64,000 nt of DNA from Sphingobacterium griseoflavum (GCF_014653155.1 NZ_BNAF01000001.1:372001-436000), one strand, 5' to 3'; shown: positions 16,204-25,369, counted from the first letter of the stretch. Notes: generated from the sequence alone by a model not told the origin. A program made the numbers and translations.

Positions 16204-17298
16204 TTATTGTACATGTACATCCACGTCTGCATTCATGCCCGGGCGCAGCATCGCGATCAGTTCCGGCTTGTTGCTTGCCGTAAACGTGATCTTGACCGGA
16301 AGCCGCTGTACCGTTTTCACGAAGTTTCCGGTGGCGTTGTCTGGCGGCAAAAGGGAAAACCGAGATCCGGTGGCCGGCGAGAAGGACTGTACCTCGCCTT
16401 CGATGATGTCGTCCGGAAAAGCGTCCACCTTGATTTCCACCTTTTGTCCAGCCCTAATTTTGTTCAGTTGTGTTTCCTTAAAATTGGCAACCACCCAGGT
16501 TTCCCTATTGTTGATGACATAGAAAAGCGATTGGCCGGGGTTCACGAATTGTCCGGGCTGCAGCTTGATGTTGGACACCTGTCCGTCTACCGCAGCAGTG
16601 ATCACTGTGTAGGAAAGGTTAAGCTCTGCGGCCTTCAACATCGCCTTGGCTTTTTCGATGTTCGCCTTTGCCACGGCGGTCTGCTTGCTGGCTACGTCGG
16701 TTTTGCTCATCACAGCTGATTTCTGCGAACTGCTGGCTTTGCGTTGCTGCTGCAATACCTCTACCTGCTTGTCGGTTTCCAGTTTGGCAGTCTGCGCCTG
16801 CTCGTATTGCTGTTTCGTTATGGAGTGGTTTTGGTAGAGGTTGGCGTAGCGTTCGAAATCGTTATTGGCCTGCTTTGCACGAATTTCCGCGGCTTCGATC
16901 GTGCCGGTGTTGGACTGGATCGTTGCGTCAGAGATGGCGACATTTGCACTGCTGGCAAACACGTCTGCTTTGGATACTTCCAAAGAGCTTTCTGCAACCA
17001 ACAGGGCTGCGCGAGCCTCCTGCACGCGTACTTCATAGTCTACCGGCTGTATGGTGAACAGCGTATCTCCTTTTTTTACAAGTTGGTTATCGCGTACATA
17101 CACCTGCTCAATGTATCCGCCCACACGCGGCAGTATCGGCGTCAGGTTTCGCTCCACCTGCGCATCATCGGTTGTTTCGTGCGCTTGACTGTGCTTGTAT
17201 TTGTAAATGCCAAATCCGCCGACCAAAAGGACGATCAATGCAAATACAATAATAAATTTTTTATTTGCCGGTTTTTTATGTGCTGTTGTCGTTTCCAT
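16204..17298 (-). CDS. HlyD/EmrA-family membrane fusion protein
   Basis: The 364-residue adaptor has a single N-terminal membrane anchor (about 13-31), a biotinyl-lipoyl-like half (PRVGGYIEQVYVRDNQLVKK), a long coiled-coil hairpin (about 85-215) and the returning half (AAVDGQVSNIKLQPGQFVNP). It bridges the EmrB-like pump and the outer-membrane channel. It lies 14 bases after the TolC-like gene and 3 bases before the EmrB-like gene, in the usual order for the TetR-TolC-EmrA-EmrB set. Confidence 0.94.
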   Translation of the reverse strand: METTTAHKKPANKKFIIVFALIVLLVGGFGIYKYKHSQAHETTDDAQVERNLTPILPRVGGYIEQVYVRDNQLVKKGDTLFTIQPVDYEVRVQEARAALLVAESSLEVSKADVFASSANVAISDATIQSNTGTIEAAEIRAKQANNDFERYANLYQNHSITKQQYEQAQTAKLETDKQVEVLQQQRKASSSQKSAVMSKTDVASKQTAVAKANIEKAKAMLKAAELNLSYTVITAAVDGQVSNIKLQPGQFVNPGQSLFYVINNRETWVVANFKETQLNKIRAGQKVEIKVDAFPDDIIEGEVQSFSPATGSRFSLLPPDNATGNFVKTVQRLPVKITFTASNKPELIAMLRPGMNADVDVHVQ

Positions 17299-17312
17299 GT
17301 TATTGTACAGGT

Positions 17313-18608
17313 TTATTTGATGGTGAAATGTCCAGTTGCGAATAATAGATCGTAATATTTTTCAATGAGGGAGGCCTTACCAAGCGCAAGGTTGATCTTG
17401 CTTTGCAGCTGTTGTACGTCTGCCTCGAGCAAGTCGTCCGTGTCGGCTACACCGTTGTCGTATTTATCCTTCACGATCCGATAATTTTCGTTTGACTGCG
17501 CCAGTGCTTCCGCGTACAGACTGTTTTTTGTCTTAGCCAAGCGCACATTTTCCTGCGCTTCATTGATCTCGTTCTTGATCTTGTCGTTTACCACGGCGAG
17601 GTGCTCATCGATGCTGTGGAGTTGCTGCTGCGCGACCCGAATTTTTTTCTTGTTTTTGTAGAGCGAGCCGATATCATAAGACAGTCCTAACCCAATATTG
17701 GCTGCATTGGTCACGGTAAGGAGGTTCTGCACGTGCAGCGCCGCGTATCCACCGGTGGCAAATAGCGTAGGGTGATAAGCCGCCTTGTTGATGTTCAGCT
17801 GATCTTGTGCCACATCTTTCTGCGACAACAGCGATTTGATCTCGTTGCGTTCTGCCGGATCTTCCACCATGGATTCGTCCATGGACGGGAGTTCCTCCAA
17901 ACGGATGTGCTCTATCCAGGTTTGCTCATCTAAGCCTAGCAATGTATTCAGTTGGTAATTGATGACCTTTGCATTCTTCATCGCTTCCTGATAGGAGACG
18001 TTAAAGTTGGATAGCTGTAATTCAGCCTTGAGCAGATCGTTACGCGCGATAATGCCATTCTCCTCCATAGCTTTAAAATCCACAACCTGTTGCGCTGCCT
18101 TTTTGATATTCTCGGCAATAAGGTCTGCGGTCTGCTGGGCTTGGTATAGGGCGAGGTAAAGGTGTACGGCTTGCAAGGAAAGCTGTTCCTTGGATGCCAA
18201 GCTTTCGTAGGCAGTCGCTTTCCAACTGTCTTCTGCACTTTTAATGCCGTTCTTGATCTTTCCGCCCGTATACAAGGGCATGTTGACGGAGAGCTGTCCG
18301 ATAAACAATTGGTTTGGAGATATGCCCAGACCATCGCCCGATCCCGTCGGTATGTTCAGGTTGACAGTCGGGTTGTTTATCGCAAGGTAAGTGCCCGAAA
18401 TCTTACTTTCCGGGAGACGGCTATCTTTCGCTTCTTCGTAGCGCAGTTGACTGGTCTTTACCTGGGCATCCAACAATTTGGCGTTGGACGATTGGCTGGC
18501 GGCCAATATAATGACATCCGCTAGTTCGAGGTGCTTTTTCTCTTGTGCAAAGCCGAATACACTCGTCGCCAACAGCAGGCAAGCTGTACTCCAATATTTA
18601 ATTTTCAT
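17313..18608 (-). CDS. TolC-family outer membrane efflux channel
   Basis: The 431-residue outer-membrane factor has a signal peptide (MKIKYWSTACLLLATSVFGF) and two repeats of long helices joined by short beta segments, for example LELADVIILAASQSSNAKLL at the start and NYRIVKDKYDNGVADTDDLL in the second half. It forms the exit duct of the pump. Its start overlaps the end of the TetR gene by 11 bases, so it is the second gene of the operon and translationally coupled. Confidence 0.93.
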   Translation of the reverse strand: MKIKYWSTACLLLATSVFGFAQEKKHLELADVIILAASQSSNAKLLDAQVKTSQLRYEEAKDSRLPESKISGTYLAINNPTVNLNIPTGSGDGLGISPNQLFIGQLSVNMPLYTGGKIKNGIKSAEDSWKATAYESLASKEQLSLQAVHLYLALYQAQQTADLIAENIKKAAQQVVDFKAMEENGIIARNDLLKAELQLSNFNVSYQEAMKNAKVINYQLNTLLGLDEQTWIEHIRLEELPSMDESMVEDPAERNEIKSLLSQKDVAQDQLNINKAAYHPTLFATGGYAALHVQNLLTVTNAANIGLGLSYDIGSLYKNKKKIRVAQQQLHSIDEHLAVVNDKIKNEINEAQENVRLAKTKNSLYAEALAQSNENYRIVKDKYDNGVADTDDLLEADVQQLQSKINLALGKASLIEKYYDLLFATGHFTIK

Positions 18609-19212
18609 AGGTCAAAATAGCTTTCAATATATATTTTAGGTGTTTTGTAAGCTCAATTTTCAGATAGTCTTCAAAGCTCATTCCTTTCGGGATATCAATA
18701 AATTCTTCCATCACCGATTTATTCATCTTAAAATTTAAAAAGGTTCCGATCATCGTGGTATGCAGCAAAACGGGATCGTAAAAACGGAAGACACCTTTTT
18801 CTACGCCGTAGACCACAACCTCCCGCAAACGTTCGATATTGTGCCGGCGCAATGCCGTGAAGAGCGTCGCATAGGAAGCTCTTTTTTTGCTGTTGGCTTC
18901 GTTGGTTAAAATTTGGTAAAGGTGCAGATCCGAAAATTTGGAGTCGACATAATGTTCGACCATCTTCGCTAAGCGAAGGAATGGATCTGACGCTGTTTCG
19001 TACTTTCGTGCATCGAGTTTGTACGCTTCTATGCCGTGTTTGATCAATACCTCCAATAAATTCTCTTTCGAATCGAAATAATAGTTGATCATGGCCACAT
19101 TGATTTGCGCGCGCTGGGCTATATCCCTCACCGACGTGGCATCGAAGCCATTTTGCGCAAAAAGCGCTTTTGCAATCGCAATGATCTCCAGTTGTTTGTT
19201 GTTCAGTTCCAT
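18598..19212 (-). CDS. TetR/AcrR-family repressor of the EmrAB-TolC operon
   Basis: The 204-residue regulator has an N-terminal TetR helix-turn-helix (NGFDATSVRDIAQRAQINVA, then MINYYFDSKENLLEVLI) and an all-helical ligand domain. It is the first gene of the efflux operon and directly follows a promoter covered by two palindromes, so autorepression relieved by pump substrates is likely. The frame opens at 19245, but the predicted transcription start near 19226 makes 19212 (MELNNKQLEI) the correct start. Confidence 0.92.
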   Translation of the reverse strand: MELNNKQLEIIAIAKALFAQNGFDATSVRDIAQRAQINVAMINYYFDSKENLLEVLIKHGIEAYKLDARKYETASDPFLRLAKMVEHYVDSKFSDLHLYQILTNEANSKKRASYATLFTALRRHNIERLREVVVYGVEKGVFRFYDPVLLHTTMIGTFLNFKMNKSVMEEFIDIPKGMSFEDYLKIELTKHLKYILKAILTYEN

Positions 19213-19232
19213 GTCGTGACTAAAATCTGGCA

Positions 19233-19270
19233 CAAAATTAAACAATCGTTTAATTTAAACAAGTGTTTAA
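19233..19270 (-). promoter_or_regulatory. Efflux-operon promoter overlapped by two tandem palindromic operators
   Basis: On the minus strand TTG (19262-19260), a 19-base spacer and TAATTTTG (19240-19233) form a Bacteroidota promoter. Two palindromes overlie it: ATTAAAC-AATC-GTTTAAT at 19237-19254 and TTAAAC-AAGT-GTTTAA at 19255-19270, with centres 17 bases apart. This is a textbook layout for repression by the TetR protein encoded immediately downstream. Confidence 0.8.
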
Positions 19271-19488
19271 TTTTATCCCCGTGTGAAGATTGCTTTGGCA
19301 TGATAATTTATTACCGCTGAGCGAGCAGATGGCGTTAACTGCGCTACGGCAAGTGGAATCGTAGTTCTGCAAGCCTGGTTAAATTTGGAAAGATAGATGG
19401 CTATAGGGAACGTATTCGGTTTAAGAGGAGGAGGGCTGCTGGATAAGAACAGCTTCAGGCATTGTGCAGGCTTTTGGCAGGTCTATGC

Positions 19489-19995
19489 TTAGTCGCTTTC
19501 GCAATAACGGAGTTCCACGGCTTCACCGGGCAACATCACATGTTTGCGAAAAGACAAACCGAGCTTTTCAATAAGCTTCTGCGACGCATGATTGTCTTCG
19601 GTGGTGATGGCGGAGAGCCGGTTGACCCCATAACGTTTCGCGATTGTTGCTTTGAGATGAGCAGCAGATTCATATGCATAGCCTTGGCCCTCGTAGGCTT
19701 CGAGAAATGAGAAACCGATGTCCATAACGTCCAACCCTTCCCGTTCAAAGATGCCGACGGCACCTATCTTTTCTTCCCGCTCGCGCAAAATAACGACATA
19801 GTTCCCAAAGCCCAACTTGTCAAATTGGGGGCGAAAGCGATTTTCGATGTATCGTTCCGCGTCTTCGAGGGTTCGGAGGTTTCTATCACCTATAAATTGA
19901 ATAAACTTGGGCATATTATACAATTGCAGGAAAAAGGCCGCGTCCTCCCGCGATGCTGGCTTTAAGATTAATCTTTCCGTCTCAAAATTCTTCAT
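19489..19995 (-). CDS. GNAT-family N-acetyltransferase (RimJ/RimL type)
   Basis: The 168-residue acetyl-CoA-dependent transferase begins KNFETERLILKPASREDAAF and contains the acetyl-CoA-binding strand and loop (SFLEAYEGQGYAYESAAHLK) and the later ITTEDNHASQKLIEKLGLSF. The frame continues upstream to 20379, but that part has no family match. I place the start at 19995 because the GNAT domain begins there, a GGAAAGC ribosome site precedes it, and a promoter ends about 25 bases upstream. The substrate (a protein N-terminus or a small molecule) is unknown. Confidence 0.9.
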   Translation of the reverse strand: MKNFETERLILKPASREDAAFFLQLYNMPKFIQFIGDRNLRTLEDAERYIENRFRPQFDKLGFGNYVVILREREEKIGAVGIFEREGLDVMDIGFSFLEAYEGQGYAYESAAHLKATIAKRYGVNRLSAITTEDNHASQKLIEKLGLSFRKHVMLPGEAVELRYCESD

Positions 19996-20019
19996 GCTTT
20001 CCGGTATGGATTGATTCGC

Positions 20020-20050
20020 TAAAGATATTTTTTTTTGCTTTATCACCCAA
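20020..20050 (-). promoter_or_regulatory. Probable promoter of the GNAT gene
   Basis: On the minus strand TTG (20050-20048), a 20-base spacer and TATCTTTA (20027-20020) match the Bacteroidota consensus in all but the last base. The predicted start near 20013 gives a leader of about 18 bases. Confidence 0.45.
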
Positions 20051-20384
20051 CTCGATTGCTGTTCCTTTCCCTTTAGGATGTCTCGGGTGCGGATAGGTAG
20101 GCCAGCGCATCTTTTCATAGCGTCCATTCGACGATATGACGTTATCACGGTGTCGTACCGCATAACTTCCATCATATGCGGCGCTTTAAATCTGGTATGC
20201 TGTAGGCAGGCGGCATGACCGGTACAAAAGACGGCAAGGAATCCGGGATGTGCGGCATGGTGCTGTAGGAGATTCCTATTTCGTCGGCAATAAGCAATAG
20301 TCTCCTGCGTTTTAGCAACAGTTTGACGAGGAAATTCAAGACATCGCCGGAGAAAAACAAAGCAGTATATTACGGACACGATAT

Positions 20385-20406
20385 ACGAATGCTACGTAGC
20401 ATTCGT
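20385..20406. repeat. 22-base perfect palindrome
   Basis: ACGAATGCTAC and GTAGCATTCGT are exact reverse complements with no spacer. Confidence 0.8.
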
Positions 20407-20699
20407 TAGTTGAAAATGAATTTCTTTTTACCGTTAAACCATTTTTATTATAAGTAATAAAGCAACGTGTTGTTGGTCAATGGATCTGCTACATGGCATC
20501 TGCTCTTCACGGTGTCAACCTCATGCATCACGCTTTTGCGTGAAGTCGCTGTCTCAAATGCAGCATAAGATGCTAAAAAGGTGTAAGACGACAGGTTATC
20601 GGAAGGATACCTGAAAAATTAGCAGATCATCTAGGCTTTTCACGGTGAAAAGGAAGCCTTGCTGTATACGTGCAACATGACAGTGTTGATCGACTATAA

Positions 20700-20719
20700 A
20701 CGAATGTTACGTAGCATTT
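20700..20719. repeat. Degenerate copy of the 20385 palindrome
   Basis: ACGAATGTTACGTAGCATTT repeats the palindrome at 20385 with two or three changes, about 315 bases downstream. Two copies this close suggest a small repeat family or paired binding sites. Confidence 0.6.
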
Positions 20720-20997
20720 TTAAAGCATATTTTCCTTTTATTTTTAATAACTTTATAAAACACATACAATTTTATTTGTCCTATTGAGTTTAATTGATGA
20801 TTTTATTTTTTTGTTATTCGATAGTTTACTTACAGTTTTTTATTTTTTCAGCGCATGCTGGGTGCAGATAGGCTTGTCGTCCACGGATTCACTTCACGGC
20901 ATGTTGCAGATTGGCGATCGCATGCACACGACCAAACAGCTAGGTCGTTGATAAATTTATTTTTTTGTATTTTGCGACGCAACTAAATAAATCTACT

Positions 20998-22533
20998 ATG
21001 TCTATTCCCTGTGAAACTAAAACGTTTTCTCAAAAGTTAGCTATACTCTTATATGTTGTTTTGTTCTGCGGTGTTTGCTTCGGACAGCGTGCTACGATAC
21101 CGGGCGATTTTCCGGATCCCACCGTCATTTATAGCGAGGGACGATACTATAGTATTGGTACATCGAGCGAGTGGGGCCCACATTTCCCGATGTATGTATC
21201 TGACGACTTACGGCATTGGGAGCAGACAGGTTTCTTGTTCGAGCAGACACCGGAATGGGCCCAATCGTCCTTTTGGGCAGCCGAGTATTTTTACCATGAG
21301 GGCTTGTATTATGTTTATTATTCTGCCAAGCGCAAGTCGGATGGTGTATCCTGTATCGGGGTAGCAACGTCTGCATTTCCTGATCGCGATTTTGTGGATC
21401 AGGGCATTGTTGTAGATTATGGCAGCGAATCCATTGATGCATTTGTTGTCCGCGAAGGTTCGGATCTGTATATGACCTGGAAAGCGTATGGTCTGGACGA
21501 GCGGCCGATAGAGTTGTTGGGCAGCAAGCTGTCTCGAGATGGGCTACGTTTGGAAGGCGAGCCTTTTTCCCTATTGATGGATACCGCCAGAGTGGGCATC
21601 GAAGGACAAAGTTTTCTGAAGAAAGATGGGTATTACTATATGTTTTATTCGGCAGGTAATTGTTGCGGTGTTCAATGTGACTATCGCGTGCAGGCCGTAC
21701 GTTCAAAGTCTATAAAAGGACCCTATGAACCGGTCGGCACAACGGTTCTTTTAGGTGAAAATAACGATTGGAAATGTATGGGCCATGGAACCTTCGTGGA
21801 AGGTAAAGACGGGCATCGCTATTATCTATTTCATGGCTACAGCAAGGCTGGTACAACCTATACCGGAAGAGAAGGGCTGCTTGCACGATTTGATTGGGAT
21901 AAGGAGGATCGGCCCACTTTTACCTTTTTACCCGCGACCGTGGAAGAGCCCACAGAAACGGTTCATATTGATTTTCGTCGGAAAAAGCCCGAGCAGTCCT
22001 TTTGGCAGTGGGACTTTCGTTATGCTTCGCCGCAGATACATTACGGAAAGTTTGGGTTAGCATTGAGTGGGCATAGCGCATCGGACAACCCCACAGGCGT
22101 GGTGCTCGCTTGGCGTCCGCATAGCCTGCACTACCGTTTGGAAACGGTGGTGGATCTGGTCAGCAGTAGTCCGTCGGCAGCGAAGGGTTTGGTCATCTAC
22201 GGGGACAAAGATCGATCCATCGGTTTGGTGGTTAAAGATGGCTTGGTCGAATTTTGGCGGATAGACCAAGGTATACAACAGCAACTAGGGCAATATGCTG
22301 CGCCGATGGAACAGAAGACTGTCCGTTTGCGACTGGAGCTGGTTGAAGGGCTGCGCTGTAGGGCGTATGTTGCGCTGGGCAACCAATGGCAGGAAATAGC
22401 CGTAGAAGATGCCCGTTTATCCAATATTGGTGGTCTATCGCCGTGGGATAGAAGTCCGCGACCTGGTCTGCTTTTCAGGGGACGGGAGTCTGAGAAAGCA
22501 GTTTTTCAACAGGTGAGCCTGACGTCGTATTGA
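20998..22533 (+). CDS. Glycoside hydrolase family 43 protein, secreted
   Basis: The 511-residue exported enzyme has a signal peptide ending at CFGQ and a five-bladed propeller domain. The three GH43 acidic residues are D40 in FPDPT (base), D147 in SIDAF and E202 in GIEGQ (acid). From about residue 335 a second beta-sandwich domain follows, as in GH43 beta-xylosidases and arabinofuranosidases. It should remove xylose or arabinose units from plant glycans. I chose ATG 20998 over the TTG at 20965 because the signal peptide follows it. It stands alone, outside the neighbouring glucan locus, with no SusCD pair of its own. Confidence 0.9.
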   Translation: MSIPCETKTFSQKLAILLYVVLFCGVCFGQRATIPGDFPDPTVIYSEGRYYSIGTSSEWGPHFPMYVSDDLRHWEQTGFLFEQTPEWAQSSFWAAEYFYHEGLYYVYYSAKRKSDGVSCIGVATSAFPDRDFVDQGIVVDYGSESIDAFVVREGSDLYMTWKAYGLDERPIELLGSKLSRDGLRLEGEPFSLLMDTARVGIEGQSFLKKDGYYYMFYSAGNCCGVQCDYRVQAVRSKSIKGPYEPVGTTVLLGENNDWKCMGHGTFVEGKDGHRYYLFHGYSKAGTTYTGREGLLARFDWDKEDRPTFTFLPATVEEPTETVHIDFRRKKPEQSFWQWDFRYASPQIHYGKFGLALSGHSASDNPTGVVLAWRPHSLHYRLETVVDLVSSSPSAAKGLVIYGDKDRSIGLVVKDGLVEFWRIDQGIQQQLGQYAAPMEQKTVRLRLELVEGLRCRAYVALGNQWQEIAVEDARLSNIGGLSPWDRSPRPGLLFRGRESEKAVFQQVSLTSY

Positions 22534-22570
22534 GTATACAGGCGAAGCATCGCACATCAAATACGCCGGA

Positions 22571-23107
22571 CTATCGGCTCAACTTGTGTTGCCGTGCAAA
22601 TTGACCTTTTGCCGCGGAAAACACGCTATCGGCCCGATAGACGCTTTGGTAAAGCGTTTGTTTATGCTGTGTTAATTCCATCAACTTGTCCTGCGCTTTG
22701 CTCTGTTCGTTGCCGCTAGCATTCCAAAGTATTTTTTGCTGTTCAATTTCTTGCTCGGCATAGCCGTATAGGTTTTTTAATACTTGATAATATTGTACCG
22801 AGGCTGTTTGCAAAGCTTGGGCATCCTTGAGGTTAGCGGTAGGCAGATCCTGAATATGGCGGATGATGCTGTCGAACTCCATTTGCTGTTTAGCGGTGAT
22901 TTGCAAGGCGCTGTCAAAATTATTGTTGATGATGTGTTCGAGCTTGCGGGATTCGCTGCCTTTTTCTCCTAGCAAGATATCGTTCGCGATTCGTTCTTGT
23001 TGATCGATCGTGTCCAAAAACTGTTTGGCGGTTCGCTGCTCGCAGGATAGGAGGAGGATAGCCAGCAAGAATATTATGCCGGCATCCTTCAGATTTTTTT
23101 TAGCCAT
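22571..23107 (-). CDS. Hypothetical lipoprotein with coiled-coil helices
   Basis: The 178-codon frame encodes a lipoprotein (KDAGIIFLLAILLLSC; the lipobox Cys is near residue 19), then a largely helical chain with many Gln, Glu and Lys (YGYAEQEIEQQKILWNASGN, KLMELTQHKQTLYQSVYRAD). I do not recognise the family. It starts at ATG 23107 so that the lipobox falls in the usual place; an upstream ATG at 23167 would bury it. It is downstream of the glucan operon on the same strand but separated by a hairpin, so it may be expressed independently. Confidence 0.7.
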   Translation of the reverse strand: MAKKNLKDAGIIFLLAILLLSCEQRTAKQFLDTIDQQERIANDILLGEKGSESRKLEHIINNNFDSALQITAKQQMEFDSIIRHIQDLPTANLKDAQALQTASVQYYQVLKNLYGYAEQEIEQQKILWNASGNEQSKAQDKLMELTQHKQTLYQSVYRADSVFSAAKGQFARQHKLSR

Positions 23108-23201
23108 GGGCGTGTGTTCATTTGCAGAACTAAATCTACGAAAAGAAACCAAAACCTTGGCGTTCAAATCTGAAGTGGGCGGTAAATGGGGGAAATAAAC
23201 A

Positions 23202-23233
23202 ATCCCCCAGCGGAGAGGCTCGCGCTGGGGGAT
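23202..23233 (-). terminator. Hairpin terminator after the glucan operon
   Basis: ATCCCCCAGCG (23202-23212) pairs perfectly with CGCTGGGGGAT (23223-23233). On the minus strand the stem is followed by TTGTTTATTT, a broken T-rich run, so it should end the SusC-SusD-GH16 transcript. Confidence 0.7.
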
Positions 23234-23279
23234 CGATAGGGTGTCACTTCACGTTTTAATACGTCAAGCGGCATGATTC

Positions 23280-25349
23280 CTACTGCAGCAACGGATAGAC
23301 CCGTACGTAATCGACCTCGAATGTTGCGGGCCAAACGCTGTCGTCAATGCCTTGGGCGCCACCCCAGTTGCCGCCTACGGCTAGGTTGATCAGCCAGTGG
23401 AACTGTTGATCAAATGGCCAAGCTTCAAATCCTGTTTGTTCGTTCGAAAAATGAAAAATTTCTACATCGTCAACAAAGCCCTTGATGTAGGCCGGCGTCC
23501 AATCTACGCGATAAAGATGAAAGTCGTCTGCGGCACCGGATACCTTGGTGCTTGCCGTTTTTTGCGTGTTGATGGAATGATGGTACGCTTTGGTATGTGT
23601 CGATATATGAACGACATCCTGATCGTAACCGACGTGTTCCAGGATATCGATTTCGCCGGAACTAGGCCAACCTCCATATGCGTTGGCCGTAGGGAGCATC
23701 CAAATGGCGGGCCAGGTGCCTCTGCCGCGTGGGACTTTGGCACGCGCTTCAAATCGTCCATAAAGAAAGTCTCCCTTGCCCTTACTTACCAGGCGTGCCG
23801 AGGTATATGGCCTATTGTTGTCTGCTTCTTTGCGTGCCGTAATATGTAGATGTCCGTCCCGAATATGCACGTTTTTTTTGTCCGCTTGGGTGTAGTACTG
23901 CAATTCGTTGTTACCCCAACCCTGATAGGGAGAGCCGAAATCATAGGACCATTTGCTGGTATCGGGCATGCCGTCTTGATTGAACTCGTCTGCCCAGACT
24001 GCTGTAGTAGCAAAGGCGTATGCCCCCTTACCGGTCGGCGATGCGGCCGCTTCATCCTGCTTGCGCGTGCCGACATAAAAAGGAATATTAGCCGTTGCTA
24101 CCTTATTCTTTCCATCCGAAATATATGCAAAAATGCGGTATGCACCTTCTTCTTCCGGAGCGGTAAGTATTGCTCTGTCGAATGCTTGCTCACGAACCAA
24201 GTCAGTAATTGCTTCGGGCCGTGCTTCCCGGTCGCCCCCTTCTTTGAGGTCGGTGCTCTCGTGCAAAAGTTCCCACCGCGTGGTCAACCGATCCTGATTC
24301 GGATCGCTCGCGGCAATGTCCAAAGCATAGGTTTGTTTGGGTTTTAAGTAGATCATATCCGATGCTTTGCGTCCGTCCAACTGAAAACTGTTAAGCTGTG
24401 GCGCTCTATTTTTTGGATATTTCCCCGTCCATAAATACTCCATGACGTCAACGACTGCATTCTGCTCGCCCGCCTCCGTGAAGAGACCATACCAGGTCGG
24501 GGTACGTTCCTGTTTTTGTCCCCAAAGGAATACATAGGAACCTAGACACCGTTTGTCCGTGGCAATGGATGCCTCGTACCTGCTTTTGTATACAGCTGCC
24601 TTTTCACTGCTGTTTTCCTCGATAGCTGCCGTCCATGGCGTTTGCAATCCTTCCCAGTGGCCCGTAGGTCCCCATTCCGTGACCATATAGGGCTTTTTCC
24701 AGCCCACTGCAGTGATCTGTTCGGGCACGGACGCTAGCCCGCCATATACCTGTACCGAGAGGAGGTCGAGCGCTGGGCATTTTTCTTTGATGAGATCAAT
24801 TTCCTTTTGGTTGATGCCAGCCAGCATCGTGGTCACCAAGTGGTTTGGATCAATATCGTGGATCATCTGGGCCACCCCATTGACAGCATCCCAAACTTTG
24901 GGATTGCTGTAATGTAGGTTCAATTCGTTGCCGATACCCCAGGCCAATAGGGCGGGGTGGTCTTTGAACTGTATGATTTCTTGGCGTACACGTTTCAGCT
25001 GTTCTTGGACTGCTTCGGGGTCATCATAATCAAAACCGTGCCGCTCAACGCCCATGCGTATACCCATTGTCACGGTTAGCCCAAGTTGCTGGGCGCGGTC
25101 CAGGATCTGCTTGGCGCCATCGGTGCTCCACGTCCGGATGGAGTTCCCCCCTTTGTGCTTTAGCTGCTCGATGTAGCTTGTACCACCAGCGCCTTTAATA
25201 AAATAGGGTTTGCCGTCACGTATGATGGTATAGCCTTCGTCCGTTCTCTCGATCGTTGCCTTGATGGGCTTTTCTTGCTGCGCTGATGCCGACATTTCTG
25301 CGAGCGACAGGCAAAGGATCGTAAGGTATACCAATATGTGTCTTATCAT
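23280..25349 (-). CDS. Two-catalytic-domain glycosidase: clan GH-A barrel plus GH16 beta-glucanase
   Basis: The 689-residue exported protein (signal peptide to about residue 24) has two catalytic modules. Residues about 30-310 form a TIM barrel of clan GH-A type: acid/base Glu142 in GIGNELN and nucleophile Glu225 in VTEWGPTG. Residues 315-430 form an immunoglobulin-like linker domain (NRAPQLNSFQLDG onward). Residues 450-689 are a GH16 domain with the active site E566-I-D568-I-L-E571 and GRFEARAKVPRGRGTWPAIW. GH16 members with this site cut beta-1,3- or mixed-linkage glucans. The barrel could remove side chains or act on oligomers; its family is not certain. It lies 20 bases after susD in one operon. 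Confidence 0.88.
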   Translation of the reverse strand: MIRHILVYLTILCLSLAEMSASAQQEKPIKATIERTDEGYTIIRDGKPYFIKGAGGTSYIEQLKHKGGNSIRTWSTDGAKQILDRAQQLGLTVTMGIRMGVERHGFDYDDPEAVQEQLKRVRQEIIQFKDHPALLAWGIGNELNLHYSNPKVWDAVNGVAQMIHDIDPNHLVTTMLAGINQKEIDLIKEKCPALDLLSVQVYGGLASVPEQITAVGWKKPYMVTEWGPTGHWEGLQTPWTAAIEENSSEKAAVYKSRYEASIATDKRCLGSYVFLWGQKQERTPTWYGLFTEAGEQNAVVDVMEYLWTGKYPKNRAPQLNSFQLDGRKASDMIYLKPKQTYALDIAASDPNQDRLTTRWELLHESTDLKEGGDREARPEAITDLVREQAFDRAILTAPEEEGAYRIFAYISDGKNKVATANIPFYVGTRKQDEAAASPTGKGAYAFATTAVWADEFNQDGMPDTSKWSYDFGSPYQGWGNNELQYYTQADKKNVHIRDGHLHITARKEADNNRPYTSARLVSKGKGDFLYGRFEARAKVPRGRGTWPAIWMLPTANAYGGWPSSGEIDILEHVGYDQDVVHISTHTKAYHHSINTQKTASTKVSGAADDFHLYRVDWTPAYIKGFVDDVEIFHFSNEQTGFEAWPFDQQFHWLINLAVGGNWGGAQGIDDSVWPATFEVDYVRVYPLLQ

Positions 25350-25369
25350 CGTATGTGTTTTTTGTCGAA

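Larger units (their letters stand above)
20051..20997. other. Gene-poor region of about 950 bases with palindromes
   Basis: No open frame here looks like a gene. Frames of up to 60 codons between 20100 and 20380 have no recognisable domain and may be decayed sequence. The stretch holds a 22-base perfect palindrome (20385-20406) with a related copy near 20700, the small hairpin CACGC-TTTT-GCGTG near 20527, and CTTTTCAC-G-GTGAAAAG within 20633-20659. From 20720 onward it is AT-rich. A weak promoter-like TTG-N17-TATTTTG (20948-20974) precedes the GH43 gene. Confidence 0.5.

Noticed and set aside
16207-17355. Plus-strand frames of 129-203 codons across the EmrA-like and TolC-like genes
   Set aside because: They are antisense shadows of conserved efflux genes and encode low-complexity, Cys/Arg/Leu-rich sequence with no domain.
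19996-20379. Upstream extension of the GNAT gene (128 codons)
   Set aside because: No domain similarity, a promoter and ribosome site lie inside it just before ATG 19995, and the domain is complete without it.
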